Source of the DNA: Polaribacter sp. Hel1_33_78
Lineage (GTDB): Bacteria > Bacteroidota > Bacteroidia > Flavobacteriales > Flavobacteriaceae
Length of the DNA: 64,000 nt
Reading direction: 5' to 3'
Assembly (NCBI RefSeq): GCF_900106075.1
Contig: NZ_LT629794.1
Location: 2,687,501 to 2,751,500, forward strand
The notes under the pieces are model-generated. The model was not told where the DNA came from. It searched no databases and saw only the letters and a program-made list of their open reading frames with translations. Positions 42,483-51,260 of this stretch are shown here, one piece after another (within the stretch, counting starts at the first letter, position 1; every line of letters begins with the position of its first letter). Position numbers and translations under genes: made by a program.

Positions 42483-44918
42483 ATGGAATCAATGATGATT
42501 TGGATGCCAATTGCAATGGCTTTATTAGGCTTAGCATATATGGTAGTAAAGAAATCCTGGGTAATGAAGCAAGATGCAGGTGATGGAAAAATGAAAGAAA
42601 TTTCGGATCATATTTATGAAGGTGCTTTAGCATTCTTAAAAGCCGAATATCGATTACTAGCAATTTTTGTACTTGGAGCAAGTATTGTTTTAGCTGGTGT
42701 TTCTTTTGTGGTTGAATCAACTCACATTCTTATCGTAATCGCCTTTGTTATTGGTGCTATATTTTCTGCTTTTGCAGGAAACATGGGTATGAAAATTGCA
42801 ACCAAAACAAATGTAAGAACAACGCAAGCTGCAAAAACTAGTTTACCGAATGCATTAAAAGTTTCTTTTGGTGGTGGTACAGTTATGGGCCTTGGAGTTG
42901 CCGGTTTAGCGGTATTAGGTTTAACAGCATTCTTTATTATATTCTATCACATGTTTATGGGTGGTGTTTGGACAAACACTAGCGATATGACAATGGTATT
43001 AGAAACATTAGCAGGCTTCTCCTTGGGAGCTGAATCTATCGCATTATTTGCTAGAGTTGGTGGAGGTATTTATACTAAAGCTGCCGATGTTGGAGCTGAT
43101 TTAGCGGGTAAAGTACAAGCAGACATTCCTGAAGATGATCCAAGAAACCCAGCAACTATCGCTGATAATGTTGGAGATAATGTTGGAGATGTTGCAGGTA
43201 TGGGCGCAGATTTATTTGGTTCTTATGTAGCTACCGTTTTAGCCGCTATGGTTCTAGGAAACTATGTAATTAAGGATATGGGGGGAAGTATTACCGACGC
43301 TTTTGGCGGAATTGGACCCATTTTACTACCCATGTCTATTGCCGGTGTAGGAATTATCATTTCTCTTATCGGAACCCTTTTGGTTAAAATTTCATCTAAC
43401 GATGCAAAAGAAGCGGATGTGCAAAAAGCATTAAATATCGGAAACTGGGCATCAATAATAATGGTAGCCGTGGCCTGTTATGGTTTAGTAACTTGGATGT
43501 TACCAGAAACAATGAAAATGGATTTCTTTGGAGAAGGTCCTCAAGATATCTCTTCAATGAGAGTATTCTATGCTTGTTTAGTTGGTTTAGTTGTGGGTGC
43601 TGGAATCTCAGCATTTACAGAATACTACACAGGATTGGGTTCAAAACCAATTTTAAAAATTGTACAACAATCTAGCACTGGAGCAGGAACAAATATTATA
43701 GCTGGTTTAGCTACGGGTATGATTTCTACATTCTCCTCTGTATTATTATTTGCTGCTGCAATATGGGCATCATATGCTTTGGCTGGATTTTATGGAGTTG
43801 CTTTAGCGGCTTCTGCAATGATGGCAACAACGGCTATGCAATTAGCGATTGATGCTTTTGGACCAATTGCCGATAATGCTGGTGGTATTGCTGAAATGAG
43901 TGAGCAAGATCCAATTGTTAGAGAAAGAACAGATATTTTAGATGCGGTTGGTAATACAACTGCTGCAACTGGTAAAGGTTTTGCTATTGCATCTGCTGCA
44001 TTAACATCGTTGGCTTTATTTGCGGCGTATGTAACCTTTACAGGTATAGACGGAATTAATATTTTTAAAGCTCCCGTATTAGCAATGCTATTTGTGGGTG
44101 GAATGGTTCCTGTGGTATTCTCTGCTCTAGCAATGAATGCTGTAGGTAAAGCTGCCATGGAAATGGTAAATGAAGTTGTAAGACAGTTTAAAGAAATTCC
44201 TGGAATTATGGAAGGAACTGGAAAACCAGAATATGATAAATGTGTAGCTATTTCTACAAAAGCATCTTTAAAGGAAATGATGTTACCAGGCATCTTAACA
44301 ATTGGTTTCCCAATAGCGGTCGTATTAATAGGTAAATTAGTTTACCAAGAGAACAATATGTTGGTTGCTGAAATGCTAGGTGGTTATATGGCTGGTGTTA
44401 CTGTTTCTGGTGTACTTTGGGCTATTTTCCAAAATAATGCTGGTGGTGCGTGGGACAATGCTAAAAAATCTTTTGAAGCTGGTGTTGAAATTAATGGAGT
44501 AATGACCTATAAAGGTTCTGAAGCGCATAAAGCTGCTGTAACTGGTGATACTGTTGGAGATCCATTTAAAGATACTTCTGGACCATCAATGAATATCTTA
44601 ATTAAACTTACCTGTTTAATTGGATTGGTAATTGCGCCAATTTTAGGAGGACATGCTGATGCAAAACCTCATGCTGAAGAAATTAAAAAAGAATTAAAAG
44701 TTGAAATAAAACAAACTTCTGGAGATTTAGCAATGGCCACAATTACAACGACTAAAACTATCGGTGGTGAAGTAACTGAAGAAATTCAAAAAATTGAAGG
44801 AACTGTTGCAGAAATAGAAAAGAAAGCGAATGAAGCTGGAAAAATTACTTCTACTAATATAGAGACTTCAAAGCATAAAATAAAAGAAGTAAAAATGGTT
44901 GTAAAATCACAAGAATAA
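42483..44918 (+). CDS. hppA: Membrane-bound ion-pumping pyrophosphatase, K+-dependent type
   Basis: HppA uses pyrophosphate hydrolysis to pump H+ and/or Na+ across the inner membrane. The 811-residue protein has the usual helical core with [53 protein letters not shown] (substrate and Mg site), [15 protein letters not shown] and [10 protein letters not shown] with [16 protein letters not shown] near the end. [10 protein letters not shown] at 490-499 has Ala where K+-independent enzymes have Lys, so this is the K+-dependent class, many of which pump Na+. Residues about 743-811 form an extra charged helical tail ([12 protein letters not shown], then [10 protein letters not shown]) beyond the family core. 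It has its own terminator. Confidence 0.96.
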   Translation: MESMMIWMPIAMALLGLAYMVVKKSWVMKQDAGDGKMKEISDHIYEGALAFLKAEYRLLAIFVLGASIVLAGVSFVVESTHILIVIAFVIGAIFSAFAGNMGMKIATKTNVRTTQAAKTSLPNALKVSFGGGTVMGLGVAGLAVLGLTAFFIIFYHMFMGGVWTNTSDMTMVLETLAGFSLGAESIALFARVGGGIYTKAADVGADLAGKVQADIPEDDPRNPATIADNVGDNVGDVAGMGADLFGSYVATVLAAMVLGNYVIKDMGGSITDAFGGIGPILLPMSIAGVGIIISLIGTLLVKISSNDAKEADVQKALNIGNWASIIMVAVACYGLVTWMLPETMKMDFFGEGPQDISSMRVFYACLVGLVVGAGISAFTEYYTGLGSKPILKIVQQSSTGAGTNIIAGLATGMISTFSSVLLFAAAIWASYALAGFYGVALAASAMMATTAMQLAIDAFGPIADNAGGIAEMSEQDPIVRERTDILDAVGNTTAATGKGFAIASAALTSLALFAAYVTFTGIDGINIFKAPVLAMLFVGGMVPVVFSALAMNAVGKAAMEMVNEVVRQFKEIPGIMEGTGKPEYDKCVAISTKASLKEMMLPGILTIGFPIAVVLIGKLVYQENNMLVAEMLGGYMAGVTVSGVLWAIFQNNAGGAWDNAKKSFEAGVEINGVMTYKGSEAHKAAVTGDTVGDPFKDTSGPSMNILIKLTCLIGLVIAPILGGHADAKPHAEEIKKELKVEIKQTSGDLAMATITTTKTIGGEVTEEIQKIEGTVAEIEKKANEAGKITSTNIETSKHKIKEVKMVVKSQE

Positions 44919-44935
44919 CTTCTAATCTTAATTAT

Positions 44936-44970
44936 ATAAAAAAGCATCCAGATTTGGATGCTTTTTTTAT
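44936..44970 (+). terminator. Terminator after hppA
   Basis: AAAAAGCATCC (44939-44949) pairs with GGATGCTTTTT (44955-44965) over a short AGATT-type loop, ending in TTTTTTT. Confidence 0.9.
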
Positions 44971-45069
44971 ATTCCAATTTTAAGCTCCGTTAAGAAGTCG
45001 TTTACAGTTTATATTAGTGCTCGTTATTATCCTAAAAATATTTTAAAAAAAAATCGGATTGTACTATAA

Positions 45070-45101
45070 TTTGAAACTACATTAAATTAAGCTTATTTTT
45101 G
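45070..45101 (+). promoter_or_regulatory. Promoter of the T9SS nucleotidase gene
   Basis: TTTG at 45070-45073 and TATTTTTG at 45094-45101 are 20 bp apart, an almost ideal Bacteroidetes promoter. The predicted start near 45108 lies after the first in-frame ATG at 45104, which supports translation from 45125. Confidence 0.75.
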
Positions 45102-45124
45102 TTTTGAATCATTACAATTTATTT

Positions 45125-46777
45125 ATGAATTTATTATTAATTCCCTTGAAAAGAATACCTACATTATTATATTTTCTAGCTTTTCAATGCGCAACTTTTG
45201 CCCAAGAAACGATTGTAATTTTTGCTATTAATGATCCACACAGTGAAATAGAAAATTTCGCTAAAATCAAACCACTAATTGATGCTGAAAAAGCAAAAAA
45301 TCAAAAAGTATATTTTGTAGCAGGCGGCGATCTTTTTTCAGGAAATCCGATTGTAGATTATCATCAAAATAAAGGATATCCAATGATTGACATGCTTAAT
45401 AAAACTGGACTCGATGTAAGTGTTATTGGTAATCATGAATTTGATTATGGTCAAGCGATACTTAATGATCGTCTTGAGCAAGCAAATTTTCCTTTTATTT
45501 GTGATAATGTCTCTGGAGGAACCGGTAAATTAGGCGATATTCAGGGAAGTACAATTATAACAAAAGATGATTTTTCAATTGCATTTGTAGGTGTCGTAGA
45601 AACAGGTAGTCCAGGAGGATATCCATTAACGCATCCAAAAAAAATTCAAGGTTTATCTTTCACAGAAGGCTTAGATAGTTTTGAAAATTACAAAGATCTT
45701 AAAGTTAGTGATAATGTTGACTTAATCGTTGCTCTTACGCATTACGGAAGCTATAAAGATGAAGAAATTCTTGAAACCTACAATTTTGTAGATTTAGTTA
45801 TCGGTGGTCATAATAACCAGGAGTATGGTGTTGCACATGCGAACGGTTATAAAGTAATGTCTGGTGTAAATTTAGAAAAAATTTCAAAAACTACTTTAAC
45901 CGTAACTAATAAACAAATAACAAATTTTGAATTTGAACTCATCAATTTATCAAATTCTAGTTTAGCTTTAGACAATGCTTTAGCAGAAGACATTGATGGG
46001 TATTTTAATAACCCGAGCTTTTATACAAATATCGGTTCTTCTGTATCGACATTAACAAAGACCTCAACAGGTTGTTTTTATACAGATGCTCTAAAAGTAA
46101 TTTCTGATTCAGATATGGTGATACAAAATTTTGGAGGTATTAGAGATAAAATCTATGAGGGTATAATTACACCTTTTTCTATTTACTCGATAGATCCATT
46201 TGGTAATGGATTTGACACCTATACAATGAGTGTTACAGCACTTAGAAACTTTTTAAATGAATACCCATCCAGTTTTAGCTATTCATTAGACACAAGTTTT
46301 AAAGTTTCAAAGAACCAAAACAATGAATTTATCTTTTTTAAAGATGATATTTTGCTTCAAGACAGTAGTCAAATAACCTTAAGTCTTAATGACTATATAT
46401 CTAGTGTATATCCAAACTTATTTCCAACAACCCCTAGCTATTCATTTCCCCTAACCACAGCCGATTATTTAATTGAATATTTAACGAATCATACAGACCA
46501 GCCAATCGATTACCTAAACTGTAATCAAAAAAATAACACATTAAATATTAATGAAATCGTTCATGAACCTATTATAAAAATATATCCATCATACATTGAA
46601 ATTAATTCGGAGGAAGATAATTTTAGTGGAGAAATTTATAATATTACAGGTCAGTTAATTTATAGATCTGTAAATTCAAATAAAATTGATATTCAATTTT
46701 TAGCAAACGGTATCTATTTATTTAAATTAAACTCGCGAAACGGCACTCAATTTAAAGTTCAAAGATTTCTGAAATGA
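45125..46777 (+). CDS. T9SS-exported 5'-nucleotidase/metallophosphatase
   Basis: This protein (550 residues from the ATG at 45125) is a UshA/5'-nucleotidase-type metallophosphatase. A signal peptide ends at TFAQ. The metallophosphatase domain has AINDPHSEIENF, VAGGDLFSGNP, VIGNHEFDYGQ, ALTHYGSYKDEE and VIGGHNNQEYG, covering both metal sites. The C-terminal nucleotidase domain (about 300-460) has QNFGGIRDKIYEG and FGNGFDTYTMSV. The last 65 or so residues (NEIVHEPIIKIYPSYIEI, then NITGQLIYRS, then LANGIYLFKL) are a T9SS sorting domain, so it is delivered to the surface. It likely releases phosphate and nucleosides outside the cell. Confidence 0.88.
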   Translation: MNLLLIPLKRIPTLLYFLAFQCATFAQETIVIFAINDPHSEIENFAKIKPLIDAEKAKNQKVYFVAGGDLFSGNPIVDYHQNKGYPMIDMLNKTGLDVSVIGNHEFDYGQAILNDRLEQANFPFICDNVSGGTGKLGDIQGSTIITKDDFSIAFVGVVETGSPGGYPLTHPKKIQGLSFTEGLDSFENYKDLKVSDNVDLIVALTHYGSYKDEEILETYNFVDLVIGGHNNQEYGVAHANGYKVMSGVNLEKISKTTLTVTNKQITNFEFELINLSNSSLALDNALAEDIDGYFNNPSFYTNIGSSVSTLTKTSTGCFYTDALKVISDSDMVIQNFGGIRDKIYEGIITPFSIYSIDPFGNGFDTYTMSVTALRNFLNEYPSSFSYSLDTSFKVSKNQNNEFIFFKDDILLQDSSQITLSLNDYISSVYPNLFPTTPSYSFPLTTADYLIEYLTNHTDQPIDYLNCNQKNNTLNINEIVHEPIIKIYPSYIEINSEEDNFSGEIYNITGQLIYRSVNSNKIDIQFLANGIYLFKLNSRNGTQFKVQRFLK

Positions 46778-46799
46778 ATTTAAGGCCTTCTCTCCGATC

Positions 46800-46993
46800 T
46801 ATAAAACTACAGTTTACAATGCTCCGAAGCGACTTATAAAACATTGGAAACTAAAGATTTTTTTTTGGAAAATTCATTGGCTAAATCTAATGAATGTATA
46901 AACTCCCGAAAACGTTACATCTAAAGAGATTAGATCTAGTAATACTCTAACTTGAATAATTGTGCAGAAACCTAAATGTAAAACCTTAATCAT
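46800..46993 (-). pseudogene. Decayed 5' end of a second pxpC copy
   Basis: Read on the minus strand from 46993 this encodes MIKVLHLGFCTIIQVR, against MIKVLNSGFHTTIQDR in the intact PxpC at 49811. DNA similarity continues for about 190 bp with small gaps and substitutions (AGATTTAGCCAAT, then TGTAAACT and CAGTTTT-like words match the intact gene at 49600-49690), although the frame stops at TGA. The match fades near 46800. It is a clear relic of the same gene, in the same orientation, 2.8 kb from the functional copy. Confidence 0.8.
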
Positions 46994-47095
46994 TCGAAAC
47001 AGTTTTAAAAAGTTAAAATGAATTATTAAACATTCGATTTTCAAGTTCAAAAAAATCTTTTTTAGTAATTGTGATAAATTTTAAAAATTGAAAAA
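46986..47095 (-). pseudogene. Decayed 3' end of a second pxpB copy
   Basis: On the minus strand the relic reads FLKFITITKKDFFELEN and later NNSF, stop, LFKTVSND, against IKFISITKKEFFKLEN and DNSFQLFKTVLND at the C-terminus of intact PxpB. One CAA codon has become TAA. It overlaps the pxpC relic by 8 bp exactly as in the functional operon. Homology ends abruptly near 47095, so only the pxpB/pxpC junction survived. Confidence 0.85.
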
Positions 47096-47121
47096 CTACT
47101 TCTATTAACGTTATGAAATCC

Positions 47122-47156
47122 AAATAAAAAGAGACCATAAATGGTCTCTTTTTATT
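47122..47156. terminator. Bidirectional terminator
   Basis: AAAAAGAGACCAT (47126-47138) pairs with ATGGTCTCTTTTT (47141-47153), a perfect 13-bp stem with A and T runs on the two sides. It lies 80 bp past the stop of the cysteine hydrolase gene (-). Confidence 0.85.
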
Positions 47157-47237
47157 CCAAAATTTAGAGATAGTAGAAATATTATATAATATTCTATTAA
47201 TCCTCGTTCATCCGATAATTAATTCAAAAAACAAGTT

Positions 47238-47876
47238 TTATTCATAGCCTTTTCCCTTTAAAACCAATTCATCTTGACCCTTTACAATTTTCATAAACTC
47301 TAAACTTGTCATCGGTTGACTAAACATTGGAAAATCTTTCTCAATAGCATTTTTATGTTCTTCCAAACTTAAACCCGCGCAACAATCTGTAAGTGTAATC
47401 ACGTTATATCCGTTTTCATAAGCAGTGCGCATTGTAGACTCTACACAACAATTAGTTAAAAATCCTCCAATTGCTATATTTTTTATTCCTTTACTTCTTA
47501 AAATAAAACCCAAATTTGTGCTATGGAAACCACACAAACCACGTTTACCTTCTATTATTACTTCATTTTTTTGTGGAGTAAATTTTTCATGAATTTCAAT
47601 ACCCCAAGAGTTTTTTTGAAAAGCATTATTATCTACAATACCTTTTAAAATACCATAAGGATTACTCGTTAATTCACTATAGTTCTCAGTAAATGAAATT
47701 GGTATATGAATAACATGTACTCCCTCTTTTCTTGCTTTTTCAACTAGATCAAAAGTATTGGATAACATATTGGTCTCATCCATAACATTTTTTACTGCAT
47801 CATGAAATATACCACCCTCTGTGGTAAAGTCATTTTGAAATTCAATTAAAATAATTGCTGTTTCGTCTTTCTTCAT
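47238..47876 (-). CDS. Isochorismatase-family cysteine hydrolase
   Basis: This 212-residue protein has the isochorismatase-like amidase triad: Asp16 in IEFQNDF, Lys111 in EGKRGLCGFHST and the catalytic Cys144 in GGFLTNCCVESTMRTA, with the cis-peptide before it. Relatives hydrolyse amides such as N-carbamoylsarcosine, ureidoacrylate, biuret or nicotinamide; the substrate cannot be fixed from sequence. It is divergent from an AraC gene and next to the pxpABC operon. A ring-opened amide from a lactam or hydantoin pathway is therefore a reasonable guess. The pxpB/pxpC relic lies just downstream, which hints that it once headed a second pxp operon. Confidence 0.85.
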   Translation of the reverse strand: MKKDETAIILIEFQNDFTTEGGIFHDAVKNVMDETNMLSNTFDLVEKARKEGVHVIHIPISFTENYSELTSNPYGILKGIVDNNAFQKNSWGIEIHEKFTPQKNEVIIEGKRGLCGFHSTNLGFILRSKGIKNIAIGGFLTNCCVESTMRTAYENGYNVITLTDCCAGLSLEEHKNAIEKDFPMFSQPMTSLEFMKIVKGQDELVLKGKGYE

Positions 47877-48038
47877 ATTTTTAAAATTTAACTTTTACAA
47901 AAAGTATTTTATAATTTTAGATATTCACATTGCTAAACTAAATTTTATATTTAATTAAGAATGTCACAATCATAATGATTAATAGCACAATCTTCCCAAT
48001 GAGTTTGGATTAATGTTCTTAAATTATTAAATTACACC

Positions 48039-48962
48039 ATGAATAAAATCAAACCGCTTGATCTGACTCCAAATGCCAATGTAAATAAACTCATAGAGCA
48101 AAGGCGAGGTTTTAATTTTAACATGTGTGAGTTAAACATTTATGAGACAAGACAAAGAGTTTTAAATTTTCCTTTGAGCTTTAACGGTTTTACCATAACT
48201 TCAATGCTAAGAGGATCAAAACGGGTGCGTTTTAATGACCTAATATCTAGAGATTACAACCCGGGTAATACAATTATAGCGCCTGCTCATGAAAAATTAG
48301 AAATAGATTTCCCGGAAGCATCTTTTACGAATCCAACACAATGTTCAGCTTTGACGTTAGATGATAATTTCGTCAAGAAACAAATTAATGAATTTAATGA
48401 AAGTCTAGACGAAGGTACTTTCATAAAAAACTGGCAATTATTTGATAATGCCTGGTTATGTAATAATAATGAAGACTTTGTAAATATTAAAAAGAAAATA
48501 ACAAGAATCGCAGCTTCAAAAAATCCTTTAAATAATTTACATCTTAGCATATTATTAAAAGAACTTTTACTTTGTGTGCTCAAAATGCAAAATATAAGTG
48601 AACTAAGAAAAGATGCAAAATTCAATACTAACAATAGCCCTTTTTCTGCAGTTATTAATTTTATTCAACAAAATATATATAAAGAAATCAATATAACAGA
48701 TTTATTGAAAATTTCTACAATGAGTAAATCCTCTTTTTATAGAGCATTTGCTGAGGAGTTAGGTATTTCTCCCTATCAATTGATTATTGATGAAAGACTT
48801 AAAATTTCTAAAAAATTACTTCTCGAAGAAAAGTTATCGATAAAAGAAACTGCTTATGCATCTGGCTTCTCAAGCTCCAACTACTTCATTCGATTATTCA
48901 AAAAAAACGAGGGATTAACGCCTAAACAATTTTTGACCTCTAAATTAGTCCATCCTAAATAA
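48039..48962 (+). CDS. AraC family transcriptional regulator
   Basis: This 307-residue regulator has an N-terminal AraC_N-like sensing domain (about 1-190, with NPGNTIIAPAHEKLEIDFPEA) and a C-terminal AraC DNA-binding domain (205-305). The domain shows ITDLLKISTMSKSSFYRAFAEELGISPYQLIIDERLKISKKLL and LSIKETAYASGFSSSNYFIRLFKKNEGLTPKQF, containing both helix-turn-helix units. It is transcribed away from the cysteine hydrolase gene, and its stop lies 3 bp from that of pxpC on the other strand. It probably controls the hydrolase and the pxp operon in response to their substrate. Confidence 0.9.
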   Translation: MNKIKPLDLTPNANVNKLIEQRRGFNFNMCELNIYETRQRVLNFPLSFNGFTITSMLRGSKRVRFNDLISRDYNPGNTIIAPAHEKLEIDFPEASFTNPTQCSALTLDDNFVKKQINEFNESLDEGTFIKNWQLFDNAWLCNNNEDFVNIKKKITRIAASKNPLNNLHLSILLKELLLCVLKMQNISELRKDAKFNTNNSPFSAVINFIQQNIYKEINITDLLKISTMSKSSFYRAFAEELGISPYQLIIDERLKISKKLLLEEKLSIKETAYASGFSSSNYFIRLFKKNEGLTPKQFLTSKLVHPK

Positions 48963-48965
48963 ACT

Positions 48966-49811
48966 TTAGAGTAATACAAAGTTTATTTTACTTCCGGTAA
49001 ATTTTTGACTTAGTTTGGACAGAGAACTTTCAGATACTTGTAAAATTCTTGGATAACCACCTGTAACTTGACAATCTCTCATTAAAATAATTAATTTTCC
49101 GGAAGGAGTTAACTGCACTGTACCTGGTAAAACTGCTGATGTTAAAATAGATGGTAATTTATTTTCAATAATTTCATATAATTTATACCCCATTCTGTTA
49201 TTTTCTTTTGAAATACTAAACTGATTTTCTACTATTTTTTTTTGTTGTTGGTCAGATAATAAGTAAAATTCAGGCCCTTTAGAACATTCAATATCGGTAG
49301 ATTCATAATGACTTTTATTTATTTTAATCATCATATTTGAAGTTTCTGTAGTTATTTTTAGTTTAGAAATGGGTAAGATATCTCCAGACCTCAAAAGAAA
49401 AGTATTCGTAATATTTTTAAACGCACTTCTACTCCCCAACTTCCTATCAGATTGGAACCCATTTTTAACAGCCAGATAAGAACGAATGCCAAAATTCACT
49501 TTGCCAAAAGATAAAATATCGTTTTCTTGCACAATAATTTTAGAATTTAATAAAATAGGTTTCTTATTAATTTTTGGAGAAAAATTACCTCCAGAAATGC
49601 ATATAACCGTTTTTGATAAAAACTGAAGTTTACAGCCTCCTAAAGTAATTTCTAAAACAGCACAATCTAAAGAATTGTTTAAAATTCTATTGGCTAAATC
49701 TGCTGAATAAGCATCCATTGCCCCTGAAACTGGAACCCCTAAAGAGGCAAAACCCCATCTTCCTCTATCTTGGATAGTTGTGTGGAATCCTGAATTTAAG
49801 ACTTTAATCAT
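48966..49811 (-). CDS. pxpC: 5-oxoprolinase subunit C (biotin-dependent carboxyltransferase-like)
   Basis: PxpC is one of three subunits of the ATP-dependent prokaryotic 5-oxoprolinase, which opens pyroglutamate to glutamate. The 281-residue protein carries the KipA/AHS2 signature: GFHTTIQDRGRWGFASLGVPVSGAMDAYSADLANRIL, LEITLGGCKLQF, FGIRSYLAVKNGF and NRMGYKL (the usual SNRMGYRL), ending in VTGGYPRILQV. It overlaps the end of pxpB by 8 bp. It is the last gene of the five-gene minus-strand operon. Length is near the short end of the family. Confidence 0.93.
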   Translation of the reverse strand: MIKVLNSGFHTTIQDRGRWGFASLGVPVSGAMDAYSADLANRILNNSLDCAVLEITLGGCKLQFLSKTVICISGGNFSPKINKKPILLNSKIIVQENDILSFGKVNFGIRSYLAVKNGFQSDRKLGSRSAFKNITNTFLLRSGDILPISKLKITTETSNMMIKINKSHYESTDIECSKGPEFYLLSDQQQKKIVENQFSISKENNRMGYKLYEIIENKLPSILTSAVLPGTVQLTPSGKLIILMRDCQVTGGYPRILQVSESSLSKLSQKFTGSKINFVLL

Positions 49812-50550
49812 TCAATACTGTTTTAAAAAGTTGAAATGAATTATCGGACACTAGATTTTCAAGTTTGAAAAACTCTTTTTTAGTAATTGAAATAAATTTT
49901 ATACGATCTCCTGATTTAGCAAAACAAGGTTTTTTTTCTCCCACATCAAAAAAATTAATTGGCGTTTTACCGATAATATTCCAACCACCAGCAGAATTCA
50001 CAGGATAGACTCCGGTTTGTTCCCCTCCTATTCCAACAGCACCTCGCTCAACATTCAATCGGGGATTTGGTTTTCTGTCAAAAAATAATTTTGAATTTAG
50101 GCCTCCTAAATAAAGAAAACCAGGTAAGAATCCAATAAAAAAAACAGTATAAACACTTTCTGAATGCATTTTAATAATTTCGGAAATCTCTAAATTTAAA
50201 GATTGTGACATTTCCTTTAAATCAATACCAAATTCCAAATCGTAACAAACGGGAATTTCCCAAAGAAAATTTTGTTTTTGTTCAACCGCTGAATTTACAG
50301 CATAAATTGCTTTTAATTTTGCAACTTCTTGCTTAAAGTTTACAAATATATCTCTGAATATGATGGTTAAAGAATTGTAACCAACAATAGAATCTAGATA
50401 GGTATCCCCTTTTTGGTCTTTAATTTTATCTTTAAATTCTAATATATCTTGTAAAATTGCTTCATCAATTATAGGTTTCCATTCAATCAGAATTGCTTTA
50501 GCTCCAAAAGGTTTATATGTAAGTGTATTATCCAACAATAATTCCTTCAT
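49804..50550 (-). CDS. pxpB: 5-oxoprolinase subunit B
   Basis: PxpB (KipI/AHS1 family) works with PxpA and PxpC in ATP-dependent hydrolysis of 5-oxoproline. The 248-residue protein shows IPVCYDLEFGIDLKEMSQSL, VYTVFFIGFLPGFLYLGGL, RKPNPRLNVERGAVGIGGEQTGVYPVNSAGGWNIIGKTP and a C-terminal DRIKFISITKKEF, all family hallmarks. Its start overlaps the end of pxpA by 23 bp. The same C-terminus survives as a relic at 46986-47095. Confidence 0.94.
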   Translation of the reverse strand: MKELLLDNTLTYKPFGAKAILIEWKPIIDEAILQDILEFKDKIKDQKGDTYLDSIVGYNSLTIIFRDIFVNFKQEVAKLKAIYAVNSAVEQKQNFLWEIPVCYDLEFGIDLKEMSQSLNLEISEIIKMHSESVYTVFFIGFLPGFLYLGGLNSKLFFDRKPNPRLNVERGAVGIGGEQTGVYPVNSAGGWNIIGKTPINFFDVGEKKPCFAKSGDRIKFISITKKEFFKLENLVSDNSFQLFKTVLND

Positions 50551-51259
50551 TTTTTATGTTATTCGAAACGTACTCTGCGATTTCAATTGCATTTTTTGCA
50601 TCTCCATGCAAACAAAAAGTGGTTGCTTTTATTTGCACTTCTTTTCCTGAAATTGTTTTTACTTTATCTTCTTTTATAATTCTCATAACATGTTGAAAAA
50701 CGTTTTCTTTATCTAGTATCATTGCATTTTCACAAGCTCTAGAAACTAATGTTAAATCATCATTATAGTTTCTATCAGCAAAGGCTTCATACTTGATTTT
50801 TATATTATTTTCTAGGGCAACTTTTTCAATAACGGAACTATAAGGCACATACAAATAGGCATCAATAGCATACTTTTTAATGATGTCAATAAATAAAACT
50901 GCTACATCTTTATCTATAGCGATGGCATTGTATAAGGCGCCATGTGGCTTTATATGATGCATTTTCACTTTAAAAACAGCAAGCCTATTCAGAAATAAAT
51001 TCAACTGATTTTGTATACTTTCTTTAAAATCATCGTCGGCCATCTCTATTAATTTTCTGCCAAAATTTTCTTTGTCAGGAAAAGATGGATGTGCACCAAT
51101 TAAAACCTTGTTTTGAACCGCTAACTCTATCGTTTTGTCTATAGTATTTTTATCACCAAAATGACCACCGCAAGCAATATTACAAGAAGAAATATAGGGC
51201 ATTAATAAATGCTCATTATCCACTCCTTCACCAACATCACAATTGATATCAATTTTCAT
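50528..51259 (-). CDS. pxpA: 5-oxoprolinase subunit A (LamB/YcsF family)
   Basis: PxpA is the subunit with a TIM-barrel-like fold of the prokaryotic 5-oxoprolinase. The 243-residue protein starts MKIDINCDVGEG and contains CNIACGGHFGDKNTIDKTIELA, IGAHPSFPDKENFGR, HHIKPHGALYN and FADRNYNDDLTLVSR, the standard YcsF motifs with their metal-type His and Asp residues. It is 1 bp downstream of the Nramp-like transporter gene, so the operon is tightly coupled. Confidence 0.95.
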   Translation of the reverse strand: MKIDINCDVGEGVDNEHLLMPYISSCNIACGGHFGDKNTIDKTIELAVQNKVLIGAHPSFPDKENFGRKLIEMADDDFKESIQNQLNLFLNRLAVFKVKMHHIKPHGALYNAIAIDKDVAVLFIDIIKKYAIDAYLYVPYSSVIEKVALENNIKIKYEAFADRNYNDDLTLVSRACENAMILDKENVFQHVMRIIKEDKVKTISGKEVQIKATTFCLHGDAKNAIEIAEYVSNNIKNEGIIVG

Positions 51260-51260
51260 T

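Noticed and set aside
43790..44293. 167-aa ORF antisense to hppA
   Set aside because: Opposite highly conserved pump sequence; the composition mirrors the Ala/Gly-rich sense codons. Not a gene.
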